A stretch of 53,932 nt of DNA from Olsenella profusa (GTDB lineage Bacteria > Actinomycetota > Coriobacteriia > Coriobacteriales > Atopobiaceae). Shown piece by piece: positions 30,147 to 39,359 of this stretch (positions are counted from its first letter, which is position 1; each line of letters opens with the position of its first letter). The notes under the pieces are model-generated. The model worked only from the letters and a program-made list of their open reading frames with translations. It made no database searches and was not told the origin of the DNA. The translations under genes and the position numbers were made by a program. The stretch is taken from assembly GCF_016900315.1 (NCBI RefSeq), contig NZ_JACSNQ010000014.1:1-53932 (forward strand), read 5' to 3'.

Positions 30147-31482
30147 CGCCCGCGCGCCGCGCGTCCTGTTCGTGACGCTCGGCTGCGCCAAGAACGAGGT
30201 CGACACCGACCGCATGCGCGCCCTGCTGCTCGCCGACGGGTTCTTGGAGGCCGACGGCGCCGAGGACGCCGACGTGGCGGTCATCAACACGTGCTCGTTT
30301 CTTGCCAGCGCCACCGAAGAGTCCGTCGAGGCCACCCTCGAGCTCGCCGAGCAGGTCGCGGGAGGCGTCCGCGCGTGCCCGATCGTGATGTGCGGCTGCG
30401 TGCCCTCGCGCTACGGCGACGCCCTCGCCAGCGAGCTGCCCGAGGTCGCCGCCTTCGTGCGCGCCGAGGACGAGGACGGCATCACGGGCGTGGTGCGCGA
30501 GGTGCTCGGCATGCCGGCCTCCGCCGGCCAGGCGGGGACGGCGGGCACGCTGCGCACCGTCGACGGGGCGAGCGCCTTCGTGAAGATCTCCGAGGGCTGC
30601 GACCGCTTCTGCACCTTCTGCGCGATCCCCTACATCCGCGGGCGCTACCACTCCCGCACGGCCGAGGACGTGGTGGCCGAGGTCTCCGCTCTCATGGAGG
30701 GCGGCGTCCGCGAGGTCGTGCTCATCGGCCAGGACACCGGCGTGTGGGGGTGCGACCTTGGCGAGGGCCAGACGCTCGCCTCGCTCCTGCGGAGGGTCGC
30801 CGAGGCGGTGCGCCCCTACCACGGCTGGGTGCGCGTGCTCTATCTGCAGCCCGAGGGCATGACCGACGAGCTCGTCGCCACGATCCGCGACGTGCCCGAG
30901 GTCCTGCCCTACATCGACATCCCCATCCAGCACTGCTCCGCGCGCGTGCTCAAGGCGATGGGCCGCTCCGGGTCGCCCGAGGAGCTCCGCGAGCTCTTCG
31001 CGCGCCTGCGCTCCGAGATCCCCGGCATGGTGCTGCGCACCACCGGCATGGCGGGGTTCCCCGGCGAGACGGACGAGGAGGCCGACGAGCTCTACGACTT
31101 CATCGCCGAGGAGGAGTTCGACTACTGCTCCGTCTTCGCCTACTCCCAGGAGGAGGGCACCGCGGCCGCCCGCATGGCCGATCAGGTTCCCGAGGACGTG
31201 AAGCTCGAGCGCACGCAGCACCTCGTGGACCTCACCGAGCAGCTCGGCTTTGCCGCCACGGCCTCCCACGTCGGAGAGCGCGTGCATGTGATCGTCGACG
31301 GCGTCGAGGAGGGCGACGACGGCCCCGAGCTCATCGGCCACGCCTGGTTCCAGGCGCCCGACAGCGACGGCGCGGTCCACATCGCCTCCGGCGAGGCCGC
31401 CGTGGGCGACATCGTGTGCGTGGACCTCGTCGACTCGTTCTGCTACGAGCTCGTCGGCGAGCTCGTGAGGGAGGAGGCGTAG
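30112..31482 (+). CDS. rimO: ribosomal protein S12 methylthiotransferase RimO
   Basis: A 456-residue radical SAM enzyme that methylthiolates an Asp of ribosomal protein S12. N-terminal cluster cysteines are in TLGCAKNEVD, INTCSFL and MCGCVPSR; the SAM cluster is CDRFCTFC. CAKN and the RGRYHSR motif place it with RimO rather than MiaB, and the C-terminal part is a TRAM domain. I chose the ATG at 30112 (AAGGAG seven bases ahead); a GTG at 30106 is also in frame. It overlaps yajQ and leads into pgsA two bases after its stop. Confidence 0.93.
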   Translation: MASPCSSSTTASARAPRVLFVTLGCAKNEVDTDRMRALLLADGFLEADGAEDADVAVINTCSFLASATEESVEATLELAEQVAGGVRACPIVMCGCVPSRYGDALASELPEVAAFVRAEDEDGITGVVREVLGMPASAGQAGTAGTLRTVDGASAFVKISEGCDRFCTFCAIPYIRGRYHSRTAEDVVAEVSALMEGGVREVVLIGQDTGVWGCDLGEGQTLASLLRRVAEAVRPYHGWVRVLYLQPEGMTDELVATIRDVPEVLPYIDIPIQHCSARVLKAMGRSGSPEELRELFARLRSEIPGMVLRTTGMAGFPGETDEEADELYDFIAEEEFDYCSVFAYSQEEGTAAARMADQVPEDVKLERTQHLVDLTEQLGFAATASHVGERVHVIVDGVEEGDDGPELIGHAWFQAPDSDGAVHIASGEAAVGDIVCVDLVDSFCYELVGELVREEA

Positions 31483-31484
31483 CC

Positions 31485-32090
31485 GTGGGCGCCCCCAACG
31501 CACCCGCCCCCCGGGGCATCTGGACGCCCGCCAACGTGGTGACCTGCGTCCGCATCGCCTTCATCCCGGTCTTCATGCTCGTCGCGCAGGCGGCGGGCGG
31601 CGCTGACTCGGCGCCGCTCGCCCTCGCCGCCTTCGTGCTCTACGTCGCCCTCTCGCTCACCGACAAGGTCGACGGCTACCTCGCGCGCTCGCGCGACGAG
31701 ATCACGGACTTCGGCAAGTTCCTCGACCCCATCGCCGACAAGCTCCTGGTCTTCTCGGCGCTGCTGCTGCTCCTTGAGCGCGGCGCGGTCTCGGTGTGGG
31801 TCGTCTTCGTCATCCTGCTGCGCGAGTTCCTCGTGAGCGCGCTGCGCATGGTGGCCGCCGGGAAGGGCGACGTCATCGCCGCCGACAGCCTCGGCAAGGC
31901 CAAGACCGCGGTCACGATGGTGGCGCTCTGCGGCTACTATCTCTCCTACGCCCTCTCCGCCCTCGCAGTGGACGACCTCGGCCTCGTCGGTCTCGTCTCC
32001 TGGGCGCTCATGGTCGCCGCGGTGGTGCTCACCGTGGTCTCGGGCGCGCAGTACTTCTGGGACGCCCGGCACGTCGTGTTCCGGGCCTAG
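31485..32090 (+). CDS. pgsA: CDP-diacylglycerol-glycerol-3-phosphate 3-phosphatidyltransferase
   Basis: A 201-residue membrane enzyme making phosphatidylglycerol phosphate. The CDP-alcohol phosphotransferase signature D-G-x2-A-R-x8-G-x3-D-x3-D is intact (DGYLAR...GKFLDPIAD, about residues 63-84). Several membrane helices flank it and NVVTCVRIAFIPVFM marks the N-terminus. GTG start, GGAGG inside the end of rimO. The order rimO-pgsA-cinA-recA is common in Gram-positive genomes. Confidence 0.9.
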   Translation: MGAPNAPAPRGIWTPANVVTCVRIAFIPVFMLVAQAAGGADSAPLALAAFVLYVALSLTDKVDGYLARSRDEITDFGKFLDPIADKLLVFSALLLLLERGAVSVWVVFVILLREFLVSALRMVAAGKGDVIAADSLGKAKTAVTMVALCGYYLSYALSALAVDDLGLVGLVSWALMVAAVVLTVVSGAQYFWDARHVVFRA

Positions 32091-32104
32091 GGAAGGTGGT
32101 CGCT

Positions 32105-32722
32105 ATGTCTGACGCCCCCACGGCCGGCGCCGCCGGCCGCCCCGGCGAGAAGGGCCGGGACAAGGTCATCCTCGCCCATGACGAGGGCCTCTTCGACGCC
32201 TGTGCGGCGCTCGTCGCCGACGCCGTGCGGGCGGGGGTGACGCTTGGCACGGCGGAGTCGTGCACGGGCGGCCTCGTCGCCGGCTGCCTCACCGCGGTCC
32301 CGGGCTCCTCCGCCGTGGTCCGCGGCGGGGTGGTGAGCTACGCCGTCCCCGTCAAGCAGGCGCTTCTCGGCGTCACCGACGAGGTGGTCCAGACGCCGGG
32401 GTTGGGCGTGGTCTCGGGCGAGTGCGCCGAGCAGATGGCCCGCGGCGCGCGGCGCGCGCTCGGCTGCGACGTCGCGGTCTCGCTCACCGGTATCGCCGGC
32501 CCGGGCGGGGAGGAGCCGGGCAAGCCCGTGGGTACCGTCTGGCTGGGACTCTCCACCCCGGCGGGGACCCGTGCCGAGAGGGGCCTGTTCCCCGGGGACC
32601 GGGCTGAGGTCCGCCATGCCGCCGTGCGCCGCGCGGTCGAGCTTCTCCGTGAAGGTGTTGTGGAGGCGGGCAACCTTGCACGCTCGGCTGCGGGGGAGGT
32701 CACGGACGGCGCGAACGCCTGA
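32105..32722 (+). CDS. cinA: CinA C-terminal domain protein (nicotinamide-nucleotide amidohydrolase)
   Basis: A 205-residue protein corresponding to the PncC/CinA-C domain, with TAESCTGGLVAG and SLTGIAGPGG. The domain deamidates NMN in NAD recycling. The N-terminal MoCF domain of full-length CinA is absent, so this is the short form. Its position directly before recA matches the competence-linked cinA-recA operon of streptococci, but recA here also has its own SOS promoter. Confidence 0.88.
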   Translation: MSDAPTAGAAGRPGEKGRDKVILAHDEGLFDACAALVADAVRAGVTLGTAESCTGGLVAGCLTAVPGSSAVVRGGVVSYAVPVKQALLGVTDEVVQTPGLGVVSGECAEQMARGARRALGCDVAVSLTGIAGPGGEEPGKPVGTVWLGLSTPAGTRAERGLFPGDRAEVRHAAVRRAVELLREGVVEAGNLARSAAGEVTDGANA

Positions 32723-32830
32723 GGAGGACGAAGGGCGCCCCTGGGGGCTCCGCGTCATGTAGGCGGCGGGCCGCGCAAGCCTCCCGTCGGAACCCCGCAA
32801 GCCCCCGTCCCTATGCTCTTGCCGTCCGCC

Positions 32831-32859
32831 TTGACGTAGAACGGGTGTTCGTCTACCAT
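32831..32859 (+). promoter_or_regulatory. recA promoter with LexA (SOS) box
   Basis: A -35 box TTGACG (32831-32836) and a -10 box TACCAT (32854-32859) are separated by 17 bases. Between them lies GAACGGGTGTTC (32839-32850), a perfect GAAC-N4-GTTC operator of the Gram-positive LexA type. Bound LexA would block polymerase directly. The promoter excludes the upstream ATG at 32858 as the recA start. Confidence 0.92.
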
Positions 32860-32890
32860 GTCTGCGACGAACCTGAGCAAGGGAGAGAGC

Positions 32891-33994
32891 ATGGCCAAGA
32901 GCAAGGGCATCACCAAGGAGATTCACCCCCGGACCACCGGCGAGGAGCGGGACAGGGTTCTCGAGGAGACCACCAAGGAGATTGAGAAGAAGTTCGGCAA
33001 GGGCGCCATCATGAGGTTCGGTGACGACGGCCCCAGCATGGAGGTCGAGGCAATCCCCACCGGCTCCATCGCCCTTGACGCGGCGCTCGGCATCGGGGGC
33101 GTCCCGCGCGGCCGCATCGTGGAGATCTACGGCCCGGAGTCCTCGGGCAAGACCACCCTCTCCCTCGAGATTCTCGCCGAGGCCCAGGCCATGGGCGGCG
33201 TGGTGGCCTTCATCGACGCGGAGCACGCACTTGACCCGGGCTATGCGGCCCGCATCGGCGTGGACATCGACGAGGTGCTCATCTCCCAGCCGGACACCGG
33301 CGAGCAGGCCCTTGAGATCTGTGACATGCTCGTGCGCTCCGGCGCCATAGACGTCGTGGTCGTGGACTCGGTCGCCGCCCTCACCCCGCGCGCGGAGATC
33401 GAGGGGGAGATTGGTGACTCCACGGTGGGCCTGCAGGCGCGCCTCATGAGCCAGGCCCTCCGCAAGCTTGCGGGCTCGCTCTCCAAGTCAAACACCACCT
33501 GCATCTTCATCAACCAGCTTCGCGAGAAGATCGGCGTCATGTTCGGCAACCCGGAGACCACGCCGGGCGGCCGCGCGCTCAAGTTCTTCGCCTCGGTGCG
33601 CATGGACATCCGCCGCATAGACACCATCAAGGTCAACGGGGAGGCGGTGGGCAGCCGCGTTCGCGTCAAGGTGGTCAAGAACAAGGTTGCGCCGCCGTTC
33701 AAGCAGGCCGAGTTTGACATCATGTACGGGCAGGGCATCTCCAAGGAGGGCTCGATCCTGGACATGGCGGTTGACTATGACGTGGTGAACAAGTCCGGCT
33801 CCTGGTTCACCTATGAGTCCGAGCGCCTCGGCCAGGGTCGCGAGGCGGCCAAGGAGTTCCTCGCCTCCAACCCCGACCTGCGTGACGAGATCGACCACAA
33901 GGTTCGCGTGGCCTGTGGGCTCGAGCTGGGCGACGAGCGCGTGGGTGAGGTCGTCGAGGGCGCTGACGTGGACCCCGAGGGCCCTGAGCTGTGA
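32891..33994 (+). CDS. recA: recombinase RecA
   Basis: A 367-residue strand-exchange ATPase and LexA coprotease. Walker A is GPESSGKT (residues 81-88), with [21 protein letters not shown] and the L2 loop region [22 protein letters not shown] chose the ATG at 32891 after GGGAGAGAG, because the earlier in-frame ATG at 32858 lies within the promoter. The N-terminus is somewhat long. recX overlaps the stop as GTGA. Confidence 0.97.
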   Translation: MAKSKGITKEIHPRTTGEERDRVLEETTKEIEKKFGKGAIMRFGDDGPSMEVEAIPTGSIALDAALGIGGVPRGRIVEIYGPESSGKTTLSLEILAEAQAMGGVVAFIDAEHALDPGYAARIGVDIDEVLISQPDTGEQALEICDMLVRSGAIDVVVVDSVAALTPRAEIEGEIGDSTVGLQARLMSQALRKLAGSLSKSNTTCIFINQLREKIGVMFGNPETTPGGRALKFFASVRMDIRRIDTIKVNGEAVGSRVRVKVVKNKVAPPFKQAEFDIMYGQGISKEGSILDMAVDYDVVNKSGSWFTYESERLGQGREAAKEFLASNPDLRDEIDHKVRVACGLELGDERVGEVVEGADVDPEGPEL

Positions 33995-34662
33995 GCGACC
34001 CAACGCTCAGCTGGGACGTCGAGCTTCCCGCCCGCACCGCCCGCTCGCTTGCCGGCCGCCCGCCACGCGCCACGCTGAGCGTGGCCACCTCGGAGCGGGG
34101 AGACGAGCAGTGGTCGCTCCCCGTAGCGGTGGGACGCCGCCTCGTCCGCGTCCGCGACGGGGAGGGAACGTCTCCCTCCTCCCGTGCGGAGCTGCTCCAC
34201 CTTGTGGGCGAGCTCTCGCGCTCCTGCGGGCGCGAGCGCGTTGAGGCGCTCGTCGGGCGCCGTGACTACTCCACCCACGAGCTTGCCGTGCGCCTCGCGC
34301 GCGATGGCTACCGGAGGGCTCTCGTCGACGAGCTCGTGGAGCGCGCCCGCTCGTGCGGCCTGGTCGACGACGCGCGCTACGCATCGGTGTTCATACGCTC
34401 GAAGGTGGCCGCCGGCTGGGGGAGGTCCAAGATAGCCCGCGAGCTCTCGCGTCGCGGCATAGAGGTCGGCGAGGTCGAGGGCTGGCCTGAGGAGTACTTC
34501 GACGCCGACGAGGAGCACGCCCGTGCGCTCTCGCTCGCGTCGCGCCGCCGCCTTACCGGCAAGAACGACTTCGAGCGCATCGTGCGCTTCCTCTGCGGGA
34601 GGGGCTTTGCCTACGCCCTTGCCTCCGAGGTTGCCCGCGAGGTCACGGACGGACGAAACTAG
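33991..34662 (+). CDS. recX: regulatory protein RecX
   Basis: A 223-residue modulator of RecA filaments. The C-terminal 160 residues show the three-helix repeats of RecX ([52 protein letters not shown]). The first about 70 residues are an extra, less conserved segment. The GTG start overlaps the recA stop, so expression follows recA and SOS induction. Confidence 0.9.
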   Translation: MSDPTLSWDVELPARTARSLAGRPPRATLSVATSERGDEQWSLPVAVGRRLVRVRDGEGTSPSSRAELLHLVGELSRSCGRERVEALVGRRDYSTHELAVRLARDGYRRALVDELVERARSCGLVDDARYASVFIRSKVAAGWGRSKIARELSRRGIEVGEVEGWPEEYFDADEEHARALSLASRRRLTGKNDFERIVRFLCGRGFAYALASEVAREVTDGRN

Positions 34663-34681
34663 ACCGTCTACCACGGGCGCG

Positions 34682-34711
34682 TTGACACGGCGCTTACCTT
34701 AACGCTACGAT
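34682..34711 (+). promoter_or_regulatory. sigma-A-type promoter of rny
   Basis: A perfect TTGACA -35 box (34682-34687) and TACGAT -10 box (34706-34711) are separated by 18 bases. They lie about 200 bases before the rny ATG, giving a long untranslated leader. Confidence 0.8.
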
Positions 34712-34843
34712 TGTTTAGCTATTGGAGCGCACTTCTCGCTGGCCTGCCAGCTGATGTCCATATCTGTTTGTCATGTCACGTTAGCTGTCGATCACGCACC
34801 ACCCTCGGCATAGGCGCCACGACTGCATCTCCGATGGCGGGTT

Positions 34844-34864
34844 CCATGGCGCATGGCGCCATGG
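34844..34864 (+). promoter_or_regulatory. hairpin in the rny leader
   Basis: Perfect 9-bp arms CCATGGCGC (34844-34852) and GCGCCATGG (34856-34864) with loop ATG lie 48 bases before the rny start. Nothing else gene-like is seen in the 249-base gap 34663-34911. Confidence 0.6.
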
Positions 34865-34911
34865 TCTCCAGAACCACAGCAGGAACGCATCATCACATCT
34901 GAGGAGCAGCC

Positions 34912-36465
34912 ATGGAATTGATAATCGTTGGGGCGGTCTGCCTGATCGTTGGAGCGGCCGTCGTGTACTTCGTCCTCGCGGGGCAGAGCGATTCCCGCCT
35001 CAAGGAGGCCGAGTCCCACCTCGAGTCCGCCAGGAGCGAGGCCGAGCGTATCTCGGCCGAGGCCGCCCGCCAGGCCGAGAGCACCAAGAAGGAGGCCATC
35101 CTCGAGGCCAAGGAGGAGATCCTCCAGCTCAAACAGAACTCCGAGGCCGAGGAGAAGAAGCGCAAGCAGGAGCTCCAGAACATGGAGAACCGCATCATGC
35201 AGCGCGAGGAGTCCCTCGACCACCGCAACGACGCGCTCGACCGCCGCGAGCACCAGCTCTCGAGCCTCCAGGGCCAGCTCGACCGCCGCAAGAACGACCT
35301 CGACGAGATGACCGCCCGCCAGACCACCGAGCTCGAGCGCATCGCCGGCCTCTCGCGCGACGAGGCCCACGACGAGCTGCTCGCCCGCGTGCGCGCAGAC
35401 TCCGTGCGCGAGGAGGCCCAGATCCTGCGCGAGTCCGAGCAGTCGGTGCGCGCCCAGGCGGACAAGACGGCTCGCGAGATCATCTCCACGGCCATCCAGC
35501 GCTGCGCCGCCGACCAGGCCGGCGAGATCACGGTGACCTCCGTCCACATCCCCTCCGACGACCTCAAGGGCCGCATCATCGGCCGCGAGGGCCGCAACAT
35601 CCGCACCTTCGAGCAGGTCTCCGGCGTCTCCCTCGTCATCGATGACACCCCTGAGACGGTGGTCCTCTCGAGCTTCGACCCCGTTCGTCGCGAGACGGCG
35701 CGCGTGGCGCTCGAGAACCTCATCGCCGACGGCCGCATCCACCCGGCTCGCATCGAGGAGCTCTACAAGAAGGCCGAGGCGCTCGTTGCCGAGCGCGTCC
35801 GCGAGGCCGGCGAGCAGGCCGCCTTCGACGCCGGCATCCACGACCTGCACCCCGAGCTCGTCAAGACGCTGGGCGCCCTGCGCTACCGCACCTCCTTCGG
35901 CCAGAACGTCCTCTCCCACTCCGTCCAGGTCTCTGCCCTCTGCGGCATCATGGCCTCCGAGCTCGGGCTTGACGAGGCTCCCGCCAAGCGCGCGGGCCTC
36001 CTCCACGACCTTGGCAAGGCCATCGACCACGAGGTCGAGGGCCCGCATGCCGTGATCGGCGCCGACCTCGCCCGCCGCTACGGCGAGCGCCCGGAGATCG
36101 TCCACGCCATCGAGGCCCACCACGCCGACGTTGACCCGGACACCGTGCTCGACGTGCTCGTCCAGGCAGCCGACGCCATCTCCGCCGCACGTCCCGGCGC
36201 CCGTCGCGAGTCCGCCGAGAACTACATCAAGCGCCTCGAGAAGCTCGAGGAGATCTCGAACGCTCACGAGGGCGTCGAGCGCACCTACGCCATGCAGGCC
36301 GGCCGCGAGCTCCACGTGATGGTCGAGCCCGAGAAGATCTCCGACGCCCAGGCCACCGTGCTCGCGCACGACATCGCCAAGCAGATCGAGGACGAGATGG
36401 AGTATCCCGGCCAGGTGCGCGTCGTGGTGATCCGCGAGTCGCGCGCCGTCGACGTGGCCAAGTAG
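34912..36465 (+). CDS. rny: ribonuclease Y
   Basis: A 517-residue membrane-anchored endoribonuclease that starts mRNA decay. An N-terminal membrane helix (residues 2-24) is followed by a long charged coiled coil (about 27-190), a KH domain ([15 protein letters not shown]) and an HD phosphohydrolase domain ([10 protein letters not shown]...[12 protein letters not shown]...AIEAHHAD). Length and domain order are normal. The ATG has a GAGGAG site. The stop is 10 bases before the GHKL ATPase gene. Confidence 0.97.
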   Translation: MELIIVGAVCLIVGAAVVYFVLAGQSDSRLKEAESHLESARSEAERISAEAARQAESTKKEAILEAKEEILQLKQNSEAEEKKRKQELQNMENRIMQREESLDHRNDALDRREHQLSSLQGQLDRRKNDLDEMTARQTTELERIAGLSRDEAHDELLARVRADSVREEAQILRESEQSVRAQADKTAREIISTAIQRCAADQAGEITVTSVHIPSDDLKGRIIGREGRNIRTFEQVSGVSLVIDDTPETVVLSSFDPVRRETARVALENLIADGRIHPARIEELYKKAEALVAERVREAGEQAAFDAGIHDLHPELVKTLGALRYRTSFGQNVLSHSVQVSALCGIMASELGLDEAPAKRAGLLHDLGKAIDHEVEGPHAVIGADLARRYGERPEIVHAIEAHHADVDPDTVLDVLVQAADAISAARPGARRESAENYIKRLEKLEEISNAHEGVERTYAMQAGRELHVMVEPEKISDAQATVLAHDIAKQIEDEMEYPGQVRVVVIRESRAVDVAK

Positions 36466-36475
36466 CGGAGGGGCC

Positions 36476-37561
36476 ATGCCCGCCGGCAACGACCTCGTCA
36501 GCTTCGTCTCCACCATGGGTGGCGAGCGCGCCCTGCGCGTCGAGGAGAACCTCGGCGAGGGCTACGTACGCCTCCGCGTCGCGGAGGCGGAGCGCCGCCA
36601 GGCCAAGCACGACATCCGCTGCGTGGAGGACGCGGTCATCGAGATGCTGCGCAACGCCCGCGACGCCGGCGCACGCCACATCTACGTGGCGACGGCCCGC
36701 GAGGGCGACCTGCGCACCACCACGATGCTCGACGACGGCTCGGGCGTCCCGGCGGACATGCAGGAGCGCATCTTCGAGGCCCGTGTGACCTCCAAGCTCG
36801 ACAGCGTGCACATGGACCGCTGGGGCATCCACGGCCGTGGCATGGCGCTCTTCTCGGTGAGGGAGAACGCGGTGAGCGCCGAGGTCGTCTCCTCGGCCCC
36901 GGGCAAGGGGACCTCGATCCGCGTGGTGACCGACGCCCGCGCGCTGCCCGAGCGTGCCGACCAGTCAAGCTGGCCGACCGTGGAGGCGGGGGAGGACGGT
37001 GCGCTCGCCTGCGTGCGCGGGCCGCACAACATCGTTCGGACGTGCTGTGAGTTCGCGCTCGAGGAACGCGCGTCCTGCGAGGTCTACCTCGGCTCGCCCG
37101 CCGAGATCGCCGCCACGGCCCGGGCACGCGCCGCCCAGTCCGTGGACGGCTCCGAGCTCCTCTTCATCGACTCGCTCGAGGACCTCCCGGTCCTGGAGCG
37201 CCTACGCGCCGCGGCGGACGCCTCGGAGCTGCGCGAGCAGGCCGCGGCGCTCGGTCTGGAGATGTCCGAGCGCACCGCGCACCGCATCGTCTCCGGCCAG
37301 ATCAGGCCGCTGCGCAGCGTGGTCGCCCGCCTCACGCACCGGGCCTCCCCGCACGCCGGCGCCCCTCGCGAGGTCGACCTCGCGCGCGACCGGCGCGGGC
37401 TCAGGGTCTCCTCCGAGGACCTCGACGAGTTCTCTCGCGCCATGGAGCGCGACTTCTCCCTGCTCGCCGACCGTTACTACCTCTCCCTCTCCGCAGACCC
37501 CAAGGTTCGGGTGGGGCGCGGCAAGATCACCGTCACCTTCGACCTCGAGGAGCGAGACTAG
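36476..37561 (+). CDS. GHKL-type ATPase of unknown function
   Basis: A 361-residue soluble protein with an N-terminal GHKL ATP-binding fold: N box EDAVIEMLRNARDAGA (51-66), G1 DDGSG (86-90), G2 GIHGRGMAL (117-125) and a G3-like GKGTS (143-147). RVTSKLD (103-109) before the G2 box resembles the TSKI segment of MutL. There is no histidine-kinase dimerisation domain, no MutL transducer I can recognise and no membrane segment. The C-terminal half is charged and unassigned. ATG with GGAGGGG, directly behind rny and before spoVS, so it may work with RNA decay or nucleoid functions; this is inference. Confidence 0.75.
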   Translation: MPAGNDLVSFVSTMGGERALRVEENLGEGYVRLRVAEAERRQAKHDIRCVEDAVIEMLRNARDAGARHIYVATAREGDLRTTTMLDDGSGVPADMQERIFEARVTSKLDSVHMDRWGIHGRGMALFSVRENAVSAEVVSSAPGKGTSIRVVTDARALPERADQSSWPTVEAGEDGALACVRGPHNIVRTCCEFALEERASCEVYLGSPAEIAATARARAAQSVDGSELLFIDSLEDLPVLERLRAAADASELREQAAALGLEMSERTAHRIVSGQIRPLRSVVARLTHRASPHAGAPREVDLARDRRGLRVSSEDLDEFSRAMERDFSLLADRYYLSLSADPKVRVGRGKITVTFDLEERD

Positions 37562-37580
37562 CGCCCTGACGTGGTCGCGC

Positions 37581-37609
37581 TTCTCAAAACCGCAGTTTGC
37601 CAGTAGAAT
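37581..37609 (+). promoter_or_regulatory. possible promoter of spoVS-miaB
   Basis: TAGAAT (37604-37609) with TTCTCA 17 bases upstream (37581-37586) lies in the 110-base gap before spoVS. The -35 box is poor. Confidence 0.4.
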
Positions 37610-37671
37610 GCATCCGGAACTCACGAACCATATTCGCAACAGCTCACGTTACGTGCAGCAGGAGACATGAC

Positions 37672-37989
37672 ATGGACTATCTGAAGGTGTCGAGCAAGTC
37701 GTCGCCGGCGTCGGTCGCTGGCGCCATAGCGGGTCTCGTCAAGGACGGGGTGCCCGTCAACATCCAGTGCGTCGGTGCGGGCGCGGTCAACCAGGCCGTC
37801 AAGGCCATCGCCATCGCCCGCGGCTTTCTGATCCCCACCGGAGTCGACATCTCCTGTGCGCCAACGTTCTCCGACATCGAGATCTCCGGCGAGAGCCGAA
37901 CGGCGATCCGCATCGCCGTCTACGTCCACCGCATCCCCGCCCCGACCACCACGTCCGGCGTCGATGCCGATTCCCCGAGGCAGGCATGA
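37672..37989 (+). CDS. spoVS: stage V sporulation protein S (SpoVS)
   Basis: A 105-residue Alba-like small protein with the highly conserved core MDYLKVSSKSSPASVAGAIAG and the GAGAVNQAVKAIAIARGF stretch. In Bacillus it affects sporulation and division; it also occurs in non-sporulating bacteria, where it may bind nucleic acids. The ATG at 37672 follows AGGAGA. The tail beyond AVYVHRIPAP is short and poorly conserved. It overlaps miaB as ATGA, and rny-spoVS-miaB proximity is seen in other Gram-positive genomes. Confidence 0.92.
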   Translation: MDYLKVSSKSSPASVAGAIAGLVKDGVPVNIQCVGAGAVNQAVKAIAIARGFLIPTGVDISCAPTFSDIEISGESRTAIRIAVYVHRIPAPTTTSGVDADSPRQA

Positions 37990-39359
37990 CGATGTCCCAT
38001 CCCCCCGTCCTTGTTGGAAAGACCTACTGCGTGCGCACCTTCGGGTGCCAGATGAACCTGCACGACTCCGAGCGCGTGGCCGGCCTCCTCGACGAGTGCG
38101 GCTGCATCTGCGTGGCCGAGCCTGAGGACGCCGACATCGTCGTCTTCATGACCTGCTGCGTTCGGGAGAACGCCGACCAGCGCCTCTACGGCCAGGCCTC
38201 GGCCATGGTCTCGGCCCCGACGCCCCCCTCCGGCCGGCGCGTGGTGGCCATCGGGGGCTGCATCGCCCAGCGCGACGGCGAGAAGATCCGCGAGCACATC
38301 GCCTGCGCGGACGTGGTGTTCGGTACGAGCGCGCTCGCAAGTCTGCCCGAGCTTCTCGCCGAGGCGTACGAGGACGACGGGCACGCCGTGGAGGTCGACA
38401 CCGTCGAGGAGGGGCGCCCCTTCTCCACCGACCTCCCGAGCCGCCGGGAGAGCCCCTTCCACGCCTGGGTCCCGATCATGACCGGCTGCAACAACTTCTG
38501 CACCTACTGCATCGTGCCCTACGTTCGCGGGCGCGAGAAGAGCCGCACCATGGAGAGCGTCGTCTCCGAGGTGGAGCGCCTCGTCGCCGACGGCGTGCAC
38601 GAGGTCACCCTGCTCGGGCAGAACGTCAACTCCTACGGCCGTAACATCTACGGCGAGCCGCGCTTCGCCGAGCTGCTGCGCGCCGTCTCGGCCACGGGCG
38701 TGGAGCGCATCCGCTTTACCTCGTCCAACCCCAAGGACCTCTCTGACGAGACCATCGCGGCAATGGCGGAGCTGCCCAACGTGATGCCGCACCTGCACCT
38801 TGCGGTCCAGAGCGGCTCCACGCGCGTCCTGAGGGCGATGAACCGCAGCTACACGCGGGAGGAGTACCTCGACCTCGTGAGGCGCCTGCGCGCCGCCCTG
38901 CCGGACATCGCGCTCTCCACCGACATCATCGTCGGCTTTCCCGGCGAGACCGAGGAGGACTTCCAGGACACGCTCTCGCTCGTCCGCGAGGCTGCCTTCT
39001 CGTCCGCCTACACCTTCATCTACTCGCGTCGGCCGGGGACGCCCGCGGCCAAGATGCCCGACGACACCCCGCACGAGGTGATCCAGGACCGCTTCGACCG
39101 TCTCGCCGCCCTCGTGGCCGAGCAGGCCCACGACGCCAACCAGGCCGACCTCGGCAAGCTCGTGAGCGTGCTCGTCGAGGGGACGTCCAAGCGCGACGAC
39201 TCCGTCATGGTGGGCCACAGCGAGAAGAACCAGACGGTGCACTTCCCCCTGCCCGAGGGGCGCACCGCCGACGAGCTCGTCGGCACGGTCTGCGACGTGC
39301 GCGTCGAGGAGGCGCGCACGTGGTACCTGCGGGGGAGCCTGGAGGGCGAGCCCCGATGA
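37986..39359 (+). CDS. miaB: tRNA i6A37 methylthiotransferase MiaB
   Basis: A 457-residue radical SAM enzyme that adds a methylthio group to i6A37. N-terminal cluster cysteines are in TFGCQMN, MTCCVREN and IGGCIAQ; the SAM cluster is CNNFCTYC, followed by VPYVRGREKSR. The C-terminal TRAM domain is present. I start at the ATG overlapping the spoVS stop; another ATG follows at 37992. Its substrate is made by MiaA, encoded immediately downstream with an ATGA overlap. Confidence 0.95.
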   Translation: MTMSHPPVLVGKTYCVRTFGCQMNLHDSERVAGLLDECGCICVAEPEDADIVVFMTCCVRENADQRLYGQASAMVSAPTPPSGRRVVAIGGCIAQRDGEKIREHIACADVVFGTSALASLPELLAEAYEDDGHAVEVDTVEEGRPFSTDLPSRRESPFHAWVPIMTGCNNFCTYCIVPYVRGREKSRTMESVVSEVERLVADGVHEVTLLGQNVNSYGRNIYGEPRFAELLRAVSATGVERIRFTSSNPKDLSDETIAAMAELPNVMPHLHLAVQSGSTRVLRAMNRSYTREEYLDLVRRLRAALPDIALSTDIIVGFPGETEEDFQDTLSLVREAAFSSAYTFIYSRRPGTPAAKMPDDTPHEVIQDRFDRLAALVAEQAHDANQADLGKLVSVLVEGTSKRDDSVMVGHSEKNQTVHFPLPEGRTADELVGTVCDVRVEEARTWYLRGSLEGEPR

